Source: Acholoe squamosa (lineage: Eukaryota; Annelida; Polychaeta; Phyllodocida; Polynoidae). From it: DNA of 64,000 bases. The translations under genes were made by a program, and so were the position numbers. This document shows, in pieces, positions 21,795 through 32,953 of this stretch. Position 1 is the stretch's first letter. Each line of letters starts with the position of its first letter. The notes beneath the pieces are model-generated. The model saw nothing but the letters and a program-made list of their open reading frames with translations, did not search any database and had not been told where the DNA came from. Location of the stretch: positions 19,509,174-19,573,173 of the forward strand of contig OX439042.1 of the NCBI GenBank assembly GCA_949317995.1, read 5' to 3'.

Positions 21795-21880
21795 CATGTG
21801 GTGTTCTAGTTAGCATTCTACAATTGGAAGTCAGGAAACAGGGTTTGATTTCCTGTGGGAATAGAAACCCTTTTCACCTA
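21795..21880 (+). repeat. tRNA-derived SINE, copy 2
   Basis: Diverged second copy of the SINE at 21459: TAGTTAGCATTCTA, then GGGTTTGATTTCC, then ATAGAAACCCTTTTCAC. Both share an upstream block containing CTATGCCACCAGAG (near 21444) or CATATGCCACCAGAG (near 21747). Confidence 0.5.
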
Positions 21881-22049
21881 GTCTTAGAGCAGTGTAGGAA
21901 ATGAATGTTTAGGTGAGGTCTATCATGCTAGCATATACTATAAGTAGAATAGGACATTATTGGGTTTAGGTCAGTCTTGTTACATCCACGCCCCCGAAGT
22001 AGGACTAGTATTCAACACAGAGGTTTGAGTTAGACTTAGCACACCTGTT

Positions 22050-23076
22050 GAGCCTTTATGCTACAAAAGTGGTGTTAGGCTTCAAAAGGGTATCTTTTGA
22101 AGCCTAACACCACCCCATGGGCCTTTATGCTACAAAAGTGGTGTTAAAGCACAAATAGTCTTTAAACCACAAATGGTTCGTAAGCTACAAATGGTTCGTA
22201 AGCTACAAATGGTTCGTAAGCTACAAATGGTTCATAGCTAAAAATGGTTCATAAGCTAAAAAATGGTTCATAAGCCAAAAATGGTTCTCCCCTGTTCTTG
22301 AAACAGAGGTGTAGGAGAGATCTTAGGGGTGTTGGGGGACCCACCTACAATCTCACATAGATGGCAATTCTGAGGGAGCAAGTCTATCATTCTATCATTG
22401 AATACAAAGAGATTTGGGTTTAACAATGCATAGCTAATGATTCATACAAAGTTGTTTACCTAGCCTATTTAAACATGTTAAGCTCATGGTGTTTGCGTGA
22501 GATAAATCATTTCTTTAAATCAAAGGAAAATTAGAAAAAATGTTGGGGGCAATGTGTTATGAAACAAATGACTTATGCAGAGAGGCACACAAAAGCTAGG
22601 TAAAGATTTTTCACCTTTCTCCTTTGGAAGAAATCATTTTCAATGAATGAGAGCTGGTATTCAATGTAGTTTGGTTGTGTGCAAACCCTGTGTATCCCAC
22701 CTTTCAAACAAAGCATTTCTAAATTGGAATTATGATTATTAGCACTCGTTTTTACACTCCAGGTATTGATATCAACCATTTAAACCTTTAATCTAGTCCA
22801 TTTTTTTCATGATACATCAACACAGGCCTTATAAATCCACAGGGATTAAGGTCACTAGCCGGTGTAGGATGGATACACAGTAGGATTTTTACCATTTGCT
22901 GCATCTGAACCATTTGAAGCTTATGAACCATTTGTAGCTTATGAACCATTTGTGGTTTAAAGAGTGTTTAAAATTGCTTTAATGCCACTTTTGTAGCATA
23001 AAGGCATGTGGGGTGGCTTCAAGCTTCAAAAGATACCCTTTTGAAGCCTAACACCACTTTTGTAGCATAAAGGCTC
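22050..23076. mobile_element. Inverted-repeat element with GAGCCTTTATGC termini
   Basis: Left end GAGCCTTTATGCTACAAAAG and right end CTTTTGTAGCATAAAGGCTC are exact inverted matches, and matching continues inward for more than 100 bp. Each arm also contains a small hairpin built from GGCTTCAAAAGGGTATC and GATACCCTTTTGAAGCC. The left arm carries about seven copies of an 18-bp unit, AAGCTACAAATGGTTCGT, and the right arm about three inverted copies. No coding capacity is seen, so it would be non-autonomous. No clear target duplication. Confidence 0.8.
22166..22290 (+). repeat. 18-bp tandem repeat AAGCTACAAATGGTTCGT
   Basis: About seven copies, drifting from GTAAGCTACAAATGGTTC to ATAAGCTAAAAATGGTTC across the array. 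It lies in the left arm of the inverted-repeat element, with inverted copies near 22908-22965. Confidence 0.85.
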
Positions 23077-23586
23077 CAAAACACCAGAATTTACCATTGA
23101 ATGGGAAAAGGGAGGGATATCATTAAAACCATATTGAATAATGCAATAACATGTGTAATATGAGAAGATGTATTGCAATGTACCTTTTGTTTATAACGTT
23201 GTCACACTTTCATAACTTGGCCAAATAATTTTGCAAATGCATTTTCATTTCAGATGGGAATTGAGCTACGTGACACCCTCCGACTCCAATATCAGGAAAA
23301 CACTGCTACCTGTATGATACTTTCATAGCCGCAGGCAACGATTACAGTGATCCATTTGGCCGATGTGGGTTTATCCCCTACCTGCAGAAAGTACACGTGA
23401 AGTCAGCATGAAATAAGACAAAATGGTGTAAATCGGATGTTGGAGATCACAGAGCTAAGCTCAGACTGGGCGGGGTCCAGGATTTCCATCTGGCTGACGG
23501 ATTATGGTTTAGAGGGCGGCACCGTGATACGTCATGCGTGCTCTGGTCCCTAGATCTACGTCCTGTATCCTTGTCAAGACGGACAG

Positions 23587-24024
23587 ATGGCGTTTGGGAG
23601 TCGGCCCACCTCGATATGGGGCGTCCAGCACCACTGGGTGGCCATGGGGCTGGCTCAGTGCTGCGGCTACTTCTTCTCACTGCTCCTGTGTCTTGTCTCA
23701 GGGGTCATCTTGGTCTGCCTGGTTGTCCACTTCCTCCCGCATCTCCGCACGATCTTCTACCAGGAAGCCACGTGCACGGTGCTTAAGACAGTCTACACCG
23801 TACAGTACTCTTGTGGGTGTGTGGAAGCAGCCCGCCTGGAGGAGGAACAAGGGGGCAGCTGCCGCTCCTTCTACCCCTGCCTGCTCGTGTACGTGCTCAT
23901 TAACTCGTCAGCTGCTCATCTTGACCCGGTCACGCAGGAGCAGCTCCGCTGGCCGGTGCTAGCCTACGAGGACGACTGGCAGCAGATTGGCGTCTACAAG
24001 GCCGACGAGGGGAGCGTAGAGCGG
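23587..24024 (+). CDS. BK-channel beta-subunit-like protein, exon 1
   Basis: First coding exon (146 codons, phase 0) of a KCNMB-type auxiliary subunit, which modulates the large-conductance Ca2+-activated K+ channel Slo1 at the plasma membrane. ATG at 23587 sits in a good context (ACAGATGG). The short N-terminus is followed by TM1 (about 27-50). The extracellular loop begins with paired cysteines (SCGC) and continues with YPCLLVYV, matching the YPC motif of vertebrate beta subunits, an NSS glycosylation site at N106, and PVLAYEDD. The exon ends at a consensus donor, GTGAGT, at 24025; the frame continuing past it is intronic. The arthropod TipE family shares this topology and is the main alternative, but the exon 2 motifs favour KCNMB. 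An upstream non-coding exon is possible. Confidence 0.82.
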
Positions 24025-25045
24025 GTGAGTAGGCAGAGGCTTCCAGATAGGGCCTGGTCGAATAATGCGACAGTGTTTAGAAAGACAAAAGGAAGACCTC
24101 CAACAGACTTAGTCACTCAGTGGGGGATTTAGACATCGACGCGGGGGCTCGGGGTCGCGCGTCCCCTCCTTTTTGCTCCCTTTCAACCAAAAAGCTCCCT
24201 CCTTTTCAAAAATCTGGATGCGTTAATGAACAGATAGTGCCTACGGAAATTAGATTAGATTAAATTAGGTAAGATTAAAGCATTTACCCAAGATACCATC
24301 GCTACTATAGATGAATCCTATCCAGACTGCATACGGAAATGGGTTGAACTTGGACTTTCTTTTTCTTTTGATTTCTTTTTGGCTAAAGCTGTTGCGTTGG
24401 TTGAATCCCTTTATAGGATATTACAAAAGCTTTTCTATATTATAGGTCTAGACATTTTAACTTGAAATATTTTTGAATTTTTTTTAGTGTGACCACAGGA
24501 AATAGATTCTTTATAAGGATATAAGCCCATCATATCCTGCATCTAACCACATCGGGGAGGTATAACTGACGGCTGTAGGGTTAAATCGTTTAACCAAGGA
24601 TCCTCCCGGTGGTGCTCCAAACAGAGATTGATCTCTGTGTCAAACAGAAATGTAGTTGTAACCATTTTAATTGAGATTCCTGGTGGATAGAATGGCCTGG
24701 CAATTGTGTTGGAAGTCCCATGGGTGGTACAGTTATTGTTACTACACTTTATGTTCCTTTTTGCTCAGACTCAGACCTTCAATCATGTAAACTTACATCT
24801 ATACACATTACATAGGCCTGGGTTTGAAATATCCATCGGATGTTTACTTATAAATGAAGTAAAAGGCTTGAGTTAACAATACCTCTTGACATTTTAATTT
24901 ATTCCAAACTTTATGTAGATGTAGGCCCACAACATCCCACATGATCACAATACAACAACCCAATACGGCTCTCGATAATTTCTATTGAAATAAAATGTAG
25001 ATATTCTATAACAATAATACATTTTCCATTTATCATCGGCTACAG
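24025..25045 (+). other. Intron of the KCNMB-like gene
   Basis: GT at 24025 and AG at 25044-25045 (GGCTACAG). It separates two phase-0 exons. It contains a degenerate CAGTGGGGGATTTAG element at 24118 and otherwise no recognisable feature. Confidence 0.8.
24118..24220. mobile_element. Degenerate CAGTGG..GGATTTAG MITE in intron
   Basis: CAGTGGGGGATTTAGACATC at the left and AAAAATCTGGATGCG at the right resemble the termini of the elements at 18419 and 51007. The copy is partial and diverged. Confidence 0.4.
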
Positions 25046-25381
25046 TGTACCAAATACGCCTGTGAGGGTGGCACTAAGACCAATCGTGACGTCATAGAGA
25101 GGTACCGAATGGAGATGGCGGACAGGGGGCAGCACCACCAGTGCTGGTTTGACTCATCGAACCTGCTCCACAAGGGGGCGGTGTTTAGGAGGAACATTGC
25201 TTCCATATTCATCTTCCACGTCCTCTTCTGGCCCGTCTTCTTCCTCCTGGTGGGCGCCATGGTGTTTGTAATTATCTGTTGTAGGGCCAGGAGTAGGAGG
25301 TTCTCGTCCGATATTACCAAGCAGAGCGACTACATGTCGGGCTCAGAAACTGTTATTGTCAACATGGAGGAGAAGTATTGA
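25046..25381 (+). CDS. BK-channel beta-subunit-like protein, exon 2
   Basis: Last coding exon (111 codons plus TGA). Joined in phase 0 to exon 1 it gives a 257-residue protein, within the 190-280 range of KCNMB proteins. The extracellular loop continues with cysteines CTKYAC and QCWF, then GAVFRRNIASIFIFHVLFWP leads into TM2 (about 197-225 of the joined protein). The FHxLFWP motif at the start of TM2 is highly characteristic of KCNMB1-4. The short cytoplasmic tail is basic (RARSRR) and ends NMEEKY. The splice acceptor is CTACAG at 25040-25045. No stop or frameshift is present. What I infer is the family; which Slo1 property it modulates cannot be read from sequence. Confidence 0.85.
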   Translation, partial: CTKYACEGGTKTNRDVIERYRMEMADRGQHHQCWFDSSNLLHKGAVFRRNIASIFIFHVLFWPVFFLLVGAMVFVIICCRARSRRFSSDITKQSDYMSGSETVIVNMEEKY

Positions 25382-26062
25382 TGTACTTTATGCTATATGA
25401 CATAGTAATTAAACCATATGACATCTATTTTTGTAATGGAATGGTATCAACCCAAAGACATGGTATATCATTATGATTATTTATTTAAAAAGACAGTGCC
25501 GCAAGCTTATGTGAGAGTCACATATATGTATTGGCAATAGTGACTCTCGCTTTTCTTCTCGGTGTTAATAGGAAGAACGCCTATGGACATGTCATTTCAG
25601 GTCGGGATTTAATTCTGTCTAGAATCATAAAAAAAAGACAAGTGAAGTGCAAGTGAAGTAAATTGTGAATATAAGCCTTTGCTAAAACAAACCAAAGGAG
25701 AGTTGATAATGGACAACTATAAATTGTGTATTCATCTGTCATAGATATAGGTATGCATACACATCACTCTGAATGGTTGAAAACACATTCGCAATAATTC
25801 GAGGTATGGTGTAAGATGGGACACTGCCACAACTCCTAGTTTTTATCCTGATGGTAGATCTAGTAGAGGCATAGTCTAAAGAGTGGAGATTGAAAGGAAT
25901 AACCTGCAGTGAAAATTGAAATACGCTCTTCAGTTACCACACGTTATGATTATTACTTTTTTTTTGCCTTGAACTACCCTCTAAAATAATTATGTGTATG
26001 CTTGCCATATATAAATTTAATAATGACTTAAAGGCCGAGACGAAATGTACAGGATGCGTGTT

Positions 26063-26068
26063 AATAAA
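26063..26068 (+). terminator. Possible poly(A) signal AATAAA
   Basis: AATAAA about 680 bp after the stop of the KCNMB-like gene. Plausible as its 3' end but not demonstrated. Confidence 0.3.
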
Positions 26069-26571
26069 AACATGTCCAAATTGTAGCTGTTGTTCATTGG
26101 ACCAAACTGTACAATCGAGTTACAGGTAACCATGATCTCAAACTGCGCTTTAAAAAATTCTAATTTATGGGGCTGGAATCTATGTATCAAGAGGGGCCTC
26201 CTGACATTTAGCTACATTTGATTAACATCCAGACCCTTGGTTATCTTTAATAGGCTTCTTAAGAGCAACAATGGTCTCTTATTGTACAATATGTAATTAA
26301 TTCCTGCTCTTAGAGATTGCTAATTCAAATTATGACTTCGGACAATATGACAATATATATAGCTCAGAAGTTAGAACTATTTATCCAACTATCTGAGCCT
26401 CAGCAGTGCTTTTTTGCTCATAACCCCAGTGCGTTATCCAGCCATAACGCACTCTCAGACCATTTCTTCATCTTCAAGAAGCTGCTGGTTTCAATCCGGA
26501 CATGTTAATAAATTGGAGAAGTATACAAAGTCAACTCCTCCATACGTTTCCTGTTAAAACCGTTTAGGTTC

Positions 26572-26642
26572 AACGGGGAATCATTCCCCGGCCGCTGTGG
26601 CAGGAGACGAGCTCGCTGTCCACTATACCAAGCCGACCGGTG
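26572..26642 (-). repeat. tRNA-derived SINE head, minus strand
   Basis: Read on the minus strand it shows CGGCTTGGTATAGTGGACAG (A-box-like), a 30-bp spacer, and GGGGAATGATTCCCCG (B-box-like with a perfect stem). Arrangement and length fit a tRNA-derived promoter. Confidence 0.55.
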
Positions 26643-26800
26643 GTAGAAATGAATCTACATCAAGAATTTGAAAAAGTTGTCCGACATACCTGATGTTTAC
26701 ACACCTCGTTAGCCTAGAATATATGGAGCCTGGTGGAGTTATTAACAGAGAACCATCCTTAGATATCCTAGATGAACATGCCATGCCAAATTCCTCCAAT

Positions 26801-27017
26801 TTCTTCGAAATAAATAAGAATCCATTGATTTTCCACATCGATACGTGTCGGGACCCCCCCCCCCCCCGTCCGGCCATTCCTTGCTCGACACATGGCTGAC
26901 CCAGTTTTTACATCCAGGCACCTCCCCGCTAGGTCAACAAGACGAAATGGCCGTCTACCGGGCCGTGTGCGTTGGATCGGTATGGAAAATCAATGGATTC
27001 TTATTTATTTCGAAGAA
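26801..27017. repeat. Perfect 35-bp inverted repeat, 147-bp loop
   Basis: 26801-26835 (starting TTCTTCGAAATAAATAAG) is the exact reverse complement of 26983-27017. The loop holds a C-run at 26857-26867. Confidence 0.85.
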
Positions 27018-27264
27018 AATGGAGACAAAATGTATGCGAACACCAACTAGAGATCGTATATTTGGCGCTGCTAGAATAACAGGGCTTGACATCCTTGGAT
27101 TATACCCGAAAATTCATTGGAAATACGAGGGTTTGACGGGTGGACTAAAAACAATGGCTACGCTGGCTTGTCAAACCGTGCGGATCGGATGCACTTACAA
27201 AATGTCTTCTCATGGATTAATTCTTGGGTTATAAGGTAAGAAATTAATACAAAATGGAGAAATA

Positions 27265-27480
27265 TGTTCGATAAACGCTTTAATGCATGTTATGGGTACC
27301 CTTGAAACAAATTCACGTGAATTCACCAGTAAAATCACGTGTTGAACTGGTGTCGTTCCCGTGAATTCCCGTGAATTTTACACGTGAATTCACGGGATTC
27401 TGTGAGCAGAAATTCACGTGATATCACGGGATCACGAGAAATGACAGTAAATTCACGTGATATCACGGGAATATTGAAAA
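27265..27480. repeat. CACGTGAATTCACG-rich element, copy 1
   Basis: Dense short palindromic words: ATTCACGTGAATTCAC near 27310 and near 27382, and ATTCACGTGATATCACGGGA near 27412 and 27452. The flank TAAACGCTTTAATGCATGTT..GGGTACCCTTGAAACAA recurs inverted at 40340-40435, so this is one end of a dispersed repeat family. Confidence 0.65.
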
Positions 27481-30400
27481 TACTTTTGCAAATAACCCCC
27501 ACTTCTAACCTCAATTTAAGATTTGAAATCGGTAGTTTGTATTCCTATCATTGTATTTGTCTTTGATGTAGATCTAGCCTTGAAACGCCATCATTTCGAT
27601 TGATAGATTCTGAGCAATATAGAGATTCACACAAAACTAGACACATTGACTTATATTTTGATTTGAGCCTTTATTTGGGTAATAAATACATCTAGAATGG
27701 GGGCAATAAATGGGGAAGGTGGATGGCGCCCATAGGCTAAAAGTAGCTAAATTTTCGCCAGATGTTTGTAATTACTTTCTCTTTCTAATAGTACAAAGAA
27801 AGCAGTCTTATAAACTAGCATAGGGTCCCATGCTAGTTTATGAGATATTTATCTATGAATCTACCATAGGGTTATACAGTGTTTTGCCATAATTTGCATG
27901 GAATCTCATTAAAGAGTAGCTAATTTTTTGGCTTACTTTCCCAGAATATTTTCATCAACTTTCTGTACCCAGAAAATATATTACCATCATGTGGTCCCAT
28001 GCACTTTTGAATTGTTTTTCCACATTGAAAATCTCCTGAAAATAATAGAATTACATCATGCAGGCTAAATACTGCTCATAAACCCCCACACAGCCAGCTG
28101 GCTTTGTGGCCTAACTAGTTAGTATGCCTGGTGTAGACACAGAAGATTGAGAGTTCACCTCAGCTTCATGGGCCTGCTATGATTTTGTATAGTTGTTCAC
28201 TAGCCATAGAGAAGCACACATGTGCAGAAACCTGCATAGAGAACATGATTGGCATTAGAGCCATCTACCTTAAAAAAGCCAGCATCAGCATATTGAATAG
28301 AGTAAGCTCCACCGCAATGAAAATATTCAGGTTTTTCATCACACATATAGTCTCGAACAGGTAAACAGGATTGGTGCCTAGCCCGTGCTAGATTTATTTC
28401 CTAATTTTGCCACAAGGGAACACAAAGGAGCAAAAGAAAATCAAGGAACCCATTTGTGGGAAAGTTCCATGGTTTACTATGGTGAAGGCAGAAAGAACAT
28501 ACCATTCTTACACCAGAAGTTATAATGAAATAAATGGATGTATTTCAAGGCCAAATAGAGCTAGAACATATTGAGATTGGGGATATGGTTATAAATACTC
28601 ATGGGTTCATATCTAGCAAGCTATTTCTCTCAAACTATCAGGAGTATTTTCTTATGCAATATAACACTGAAAGGTGTGATCTCAATTTGATAATTGATTT
28701 TTAACATGGAAAACCATTTACCCTTACATCTACACTGCTATTACTACCATACATTCTTACATAGAGGATTTGAAGTTCTAGTCTTGGCCACCAGGGGGCA
28801 GGAACATAGCATAAAATGCCTTTGCAATATTATACTGTAATACACTATGTATATGGCATGTCTCATATGCAAGAATTGCCCTTTGGTGCATCTTCTAGAT
28901 GCAGCAAAACTGGCAGTACATTTTCTCTCTGGGAGTAAATTTTCCCCCAAAGTCTCTGCAATATTCCCCCATCCACATTCAGTGGTAAAGGTGGGTGAAG
29001 GAAGCACTTGGATGGCTATTGGTTCTTGAATTTCGAAGATCCATTGATTAGAATAAAATATACAACATTTACATATCCTTTTATCATATTAGAAAGGTCT
29101 GGGTGTGCCTTAAATGTGGGGTGCACCTTATAGACAGGGTATTGTAACTACATTTTCTTTTGTTTAGAATTCAAGACTGCATGTCTGAATCTTTTTATTC
29201 AAATCTACCAAAAAAGGCATGATGAATCCAGGAATCAACAATGCAAGCCTCTCAAAGTTTGGTTTCCCTAAATAGCCATACTTAATGTATCTTATTTCTG
29301 ACAGAACATCTATGACAGCAATAAAAATATCATATGGGTGGCACCACTGTGCTGTTTTTCAGCCAGCCCTCTTCTCTGGAGTACCTCTCTTAATATGTGC
29401 TATCTAGCAGATTTCATCAAGCTCCTGTGTTGCAATTGACTACCTGCATAAAGAAAACAAAAGTACATGCCCATGAGTTAAAGTGAATGTGTGGGTAGTA
29501 GTTATATCAAGTGGAACATGAATTAGGGGCATAGGAAAAGGGGCACCAGCCTCAATTATAAAGGAAGTTTATCTGGGCCCCTCAAAATTTGCAAAGTATT
29601 CAAAATAAATTTAAATTAAACAAAAATTACTTTTCTACACAAATTCAAATGACCAATGCATGAGACCACTGATAAAAAATTCCACTTATCTTAAAACAAG
29701 TCATCTAAATAATATTTTTGGGAAAGTTTTAGTTTAAATCAGTTTTATTATGGAATGATAACAAATTAATCTACTACATGAATATCAATTTGTAAATTGG
29801 GTAGAATGACTTCTATATAATAAACCTCATTAGTGTATTACAAATTATTGGATGATAGATTGTTTTTGTGTGTCTTTGATACTAACAGTGAATGACAGCA
29901 TTTGCTTTTCATATTGATTTTCATCCATATGTCGTTGCCTCAGTGCAACAAGGTTGTATTTGCATATTTTAAGTTTTGCAGGAGAGGGAAAAGAGGGGTT
30001 GCAATCTGTCTATATTTCAGACAAACACATTCTATGATAGTATAGCTTAATAACAGGGTTAGTAAAAACCGTTTGATAGAGAGGGGGTTTGTCCCAGAAA
30101 CATCAATTGGATGATGAAAAAATGTTGACAAACATTAAAAAACGTTTTATGGTAGCCAAATTAAAAAAAAAAAATCGAAATGTTTCCAAAATATTTGTAT
30201 AGATGTGTAGAGGCAAGGAGAAAGGGTGCTCCATGCTAGAAGTCAACTTTAAAATTCAGATCACTAGCTTTACAGTGATATATTGCATGAGAGGATACTC
30301 CTGTTAGTTTTGGAGGAATGGCTTGCTAAATATGGGTAGGTATGACCATTTTGTGAATGTCAATAAGCCATAAGTCCCATTGGTCATGAGATACATCTGT

Positions 30401-31318
30401 AATTAGCATAATTTATGCTAATTAGCTAAATAAGCATAAATTTTCATTCTTTTGCCCATAACTTTCGATGTAGAAATGGTATTTTCATTCTGTTTACACC
30501 ATAGTGGACCTTATGAAATGTTCCTTCAAATGGGATCATCGATTTTCTTATTTAGAATGAAAATAATGTTTCCATGGCAACAGAAATCAACAAAAATGCC
30601 TATTTTGGCCCAAAAACATTCTTTTTAATGCCAAATATGGACCCTTTCCCCCAAAAATAGAATGTTTTATAAAAAAAATCATTGGATTGTCCATAAAAAA
30701 GTAGCCTATAGCAGTTTTAGGCATATTTTTCCTATTCTAGCCCATAGTAGTGCCCCCTGGTGGCTAAAACAGGTACTAAATCCTGCAGGAACCCTCATTT
30801 CTGCTTGCTGGCTCACAGATGTTCTTACATTCCCTGGCATAAAATAGAACCCAAGATCTCTTGATATAGAGTCAAATGTGTTACCACTTTGACTATGTGT
30901 TGATACTTCATTCATTACAAAGATATGCTTATAATGTAAGTGCTCAGGAAGTTATGAAAAAATCTGTCAACCTTTGGATATGAATATGGGGAATAATGTG
31001 ACAAATTACTGCATAATCCTATATAATATTAAAGGTTCTGTATCTCAAAAATATGAATGGGTCCCCCACCGGCAGTAAGCTACAAGCCTATCCATTCCTC
31101 CAGCACTAGCTGACCCCTCCTTCTGCCCATAGTCCAAGGGAAATGAATCTGTTTACATGTGTTAAGTATGGACTATAGGTTGCAGTTACTATATGTACAA
31201 GTGACAAGTAATCAGGGATGGACTATAGTTTGGCATCATATAAATTTTGATGGCCATGCATCAAATGCATCAACTCACCAACCTGAAGCACTACATCCCA
31301 ACTCACCAACCATTACAT
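27481..31318. other. Intergenic DNA, no gene recognised
   Basis: AT-rich sequence with short frames only. It contains a SINE head at 28099, a poly(A) run near 30161, and a block at 29525-29590 (GGGGCATAGGAAAAGGGGC) resembling 51580-51680. I found no exon. Confidence 0.5.
28099..28172 (+). repeat. tRNA-derived SINE head
   Basis: TGGCCTAACTAGTTAGTATG is A-box-like and GAGAGTTCACCTC is B-box-like about 32 bp downstream. The acceptor stem is not paired. Confidence 0.45.
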
Positions 31319-32010
31319 CCCTTGAAGGACCACTAATGCATTAATGCATCATGCCCATCGGTCATCATGATGCTACATTCATGCATCATGACGACCATAT
31401 GAGTTGATACACACACTGCAAAAGGGTCGGCATAATGCTCCAATTAAGTGTTGGAGAGCATGCAGACTCTAATCCCACCTTACCAACCACTAAAATAAAG
31501 AACCAGCCTGTACATAGCAGTGTGCGATGCCTACCCCGGTACTGCTGACTGTCCAGGATCACCTTGTGCTAAAACTCTAACCCACATTAACAATTACTAA
31601 AATAAACATGTATACATATAAACCCAGCCTGTAAAATAGCAGTGTGTGACACCTACCAATGACTATCCAGGATCGCCTTGTGTTAAATACCTAAAACCCA
31701 AAACCACCAATCACTCTGTATGTACCTGAAGTGACCTGGGATGTGTAAAAATAGACACCAGTAAACAGAACAACGGCTGTGTAGGTATTACCAGTCTGCA
31801 ACATGTGTATTTGTAGCAGTAACTGCTCCAAATATAACAAAACTATGTGACTGGGCTCCTAATATGGGAATGACCTGCTTGTTTTCCATTCTAAGACTCT
31901 AATTAACCAATGCCATGTCACTTTGTACTCCTAATATGCACTTCATATATTGGTGCATCATGATGTCCACTGGACATGATGCATTAATGCATCAGAGGCC
32001 CTTGAAGGGT
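31319..32010. mobile_element. Inverted-terminal-repeat element, GCATTAATGCAT family
   Basis: Left end CCCTTGAAGG..CACTAATGCATTAATGCATCATG and right end CATGATGCATTAATGCATCAGAGG..CCTTGAAGGG form inverted termini of about 60 bp that continue into CATCATGATGC. The interior has repeated CCAGCCTGTA..TAGCAGTGTG blocks (31503 and 31625) and no ORF. A shorter relative is at 39371-39592. Confidence 0.7.
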
Positions 32011-32950
32011 TAAGAGGTGTGTGCGGCCCTACTGTGGAGGAGGGGGTATGAGAGCTGTCAAAGTCGTGACCATTAGGGTGTGTTACAGTTAGGCCTCTGT
32101 GATGTCACAGGGTGGTTAGCTGCAGGCAGACATTGGCAACACATGCTTAGGTGACTACACCATGAGTAGTAGCTCCTCAATATATTAGAATATATTAGAT
32201 AGGATATTGTTAGATGACTATATGGAATGCTCCTATGATTGGTATGTAAATTACATGATTTAACATGTACAACAAGAGATTAAGATCTAATGGCAATGTG
32301 TGTATAGTTTTCAGGTAAGTGCATCCTAGTCATCTTACCCATAGGTCAACTTAATGCATTGGTTTGTTTGCCCAAAAAGACCCATAAATATTAACAATCA
32401 GTAACTGTAACACATCCTATGAAGGGCCAAGTGGGGGGAGGGCAGGTCCTCTGTGTGTGTCTCAGTGCTATGGTCACATGACCAGTTCTGAAGGCCAGGT
32501 GTACGAGTCAAGCTGACCTGTTCACAGTTTGTTAGATGTGCTTGATACTACGGATAGCATTATTACATAGCTGTAATGGGCCACAAAAACCAAAAAAAAA
32601 AGGACTTTGCCAAGCATGTTGTAGAAATTCATTGTTTCTCCATACTGTCAACCATTCAGTGATCATGGTCACTGAAAAGCAATTATTCTTTGCTGGGTTT
32701 TCACTGGTGGGTGTTAGAAATGTTCATTTCCTGCTTGGGATATCAGAAAAAATCATTGGCAAATATGTGCATACATGTCAAATAACAATTTTAGAGAACC
32801 TTTGAAAATTTTGAAAAAATCATATGGAGTAGAACGTGTTGTCCTCTTGAACCACTTAGTAGGATGTTGCCTCCAGGTCTTCATTGGTCCAACTTCATGC
32901 ACCTATAAAGACAAATGGTATATCCATTACTCACTAGGTTATGCCAAACC
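32011..32950. other. Intergenic DNA, no gene recognised
   Basis: Short frames only, no recognisable domain or repeat. Confidence 0.5.
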
Positions 32951-32953
32951 AAA

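Larger units (their letters stand above)
18285..22045 (+). repeat. Decayed ~60-bp tandem array with insertions
   Basis: Units contain AGTAGTATAGGAAATGGAGG, then a GGTCAGGCCTGTCACACCAA-like block, then ATGTACACTT. They appear at about 18295-18350, 18790-19010, 19265-19440, 21020-21425 and 21890-22045. Intervening blocks look like later insertions: the CAGTGGCGG element (18419-18790), a CTTATACACG-rich block (19130-19265), about 1.6 kb at 19440-21020, and SINE copies at 21430-21890. The ancestral array would have been contiguous. Confidence 0.7.

Noticed and set aside
22166-22290. CRISPR-like regular repeats
   Set aside because: Contiguous 18-bp tandem units without spacers, in an animal genome.
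23534-23962. 142-residue Ser/Arg-rich ORF overlapping KCNMB exon 1
   Set aside because: Out-of-frame shadow of the real exon.
24025-24132. In-frame continuation of the KCNMB exon 1 ORF
   Set aside because: Lies beyond a consensus GTGAGT donor and lacks the second membrane segment found in exon 2.
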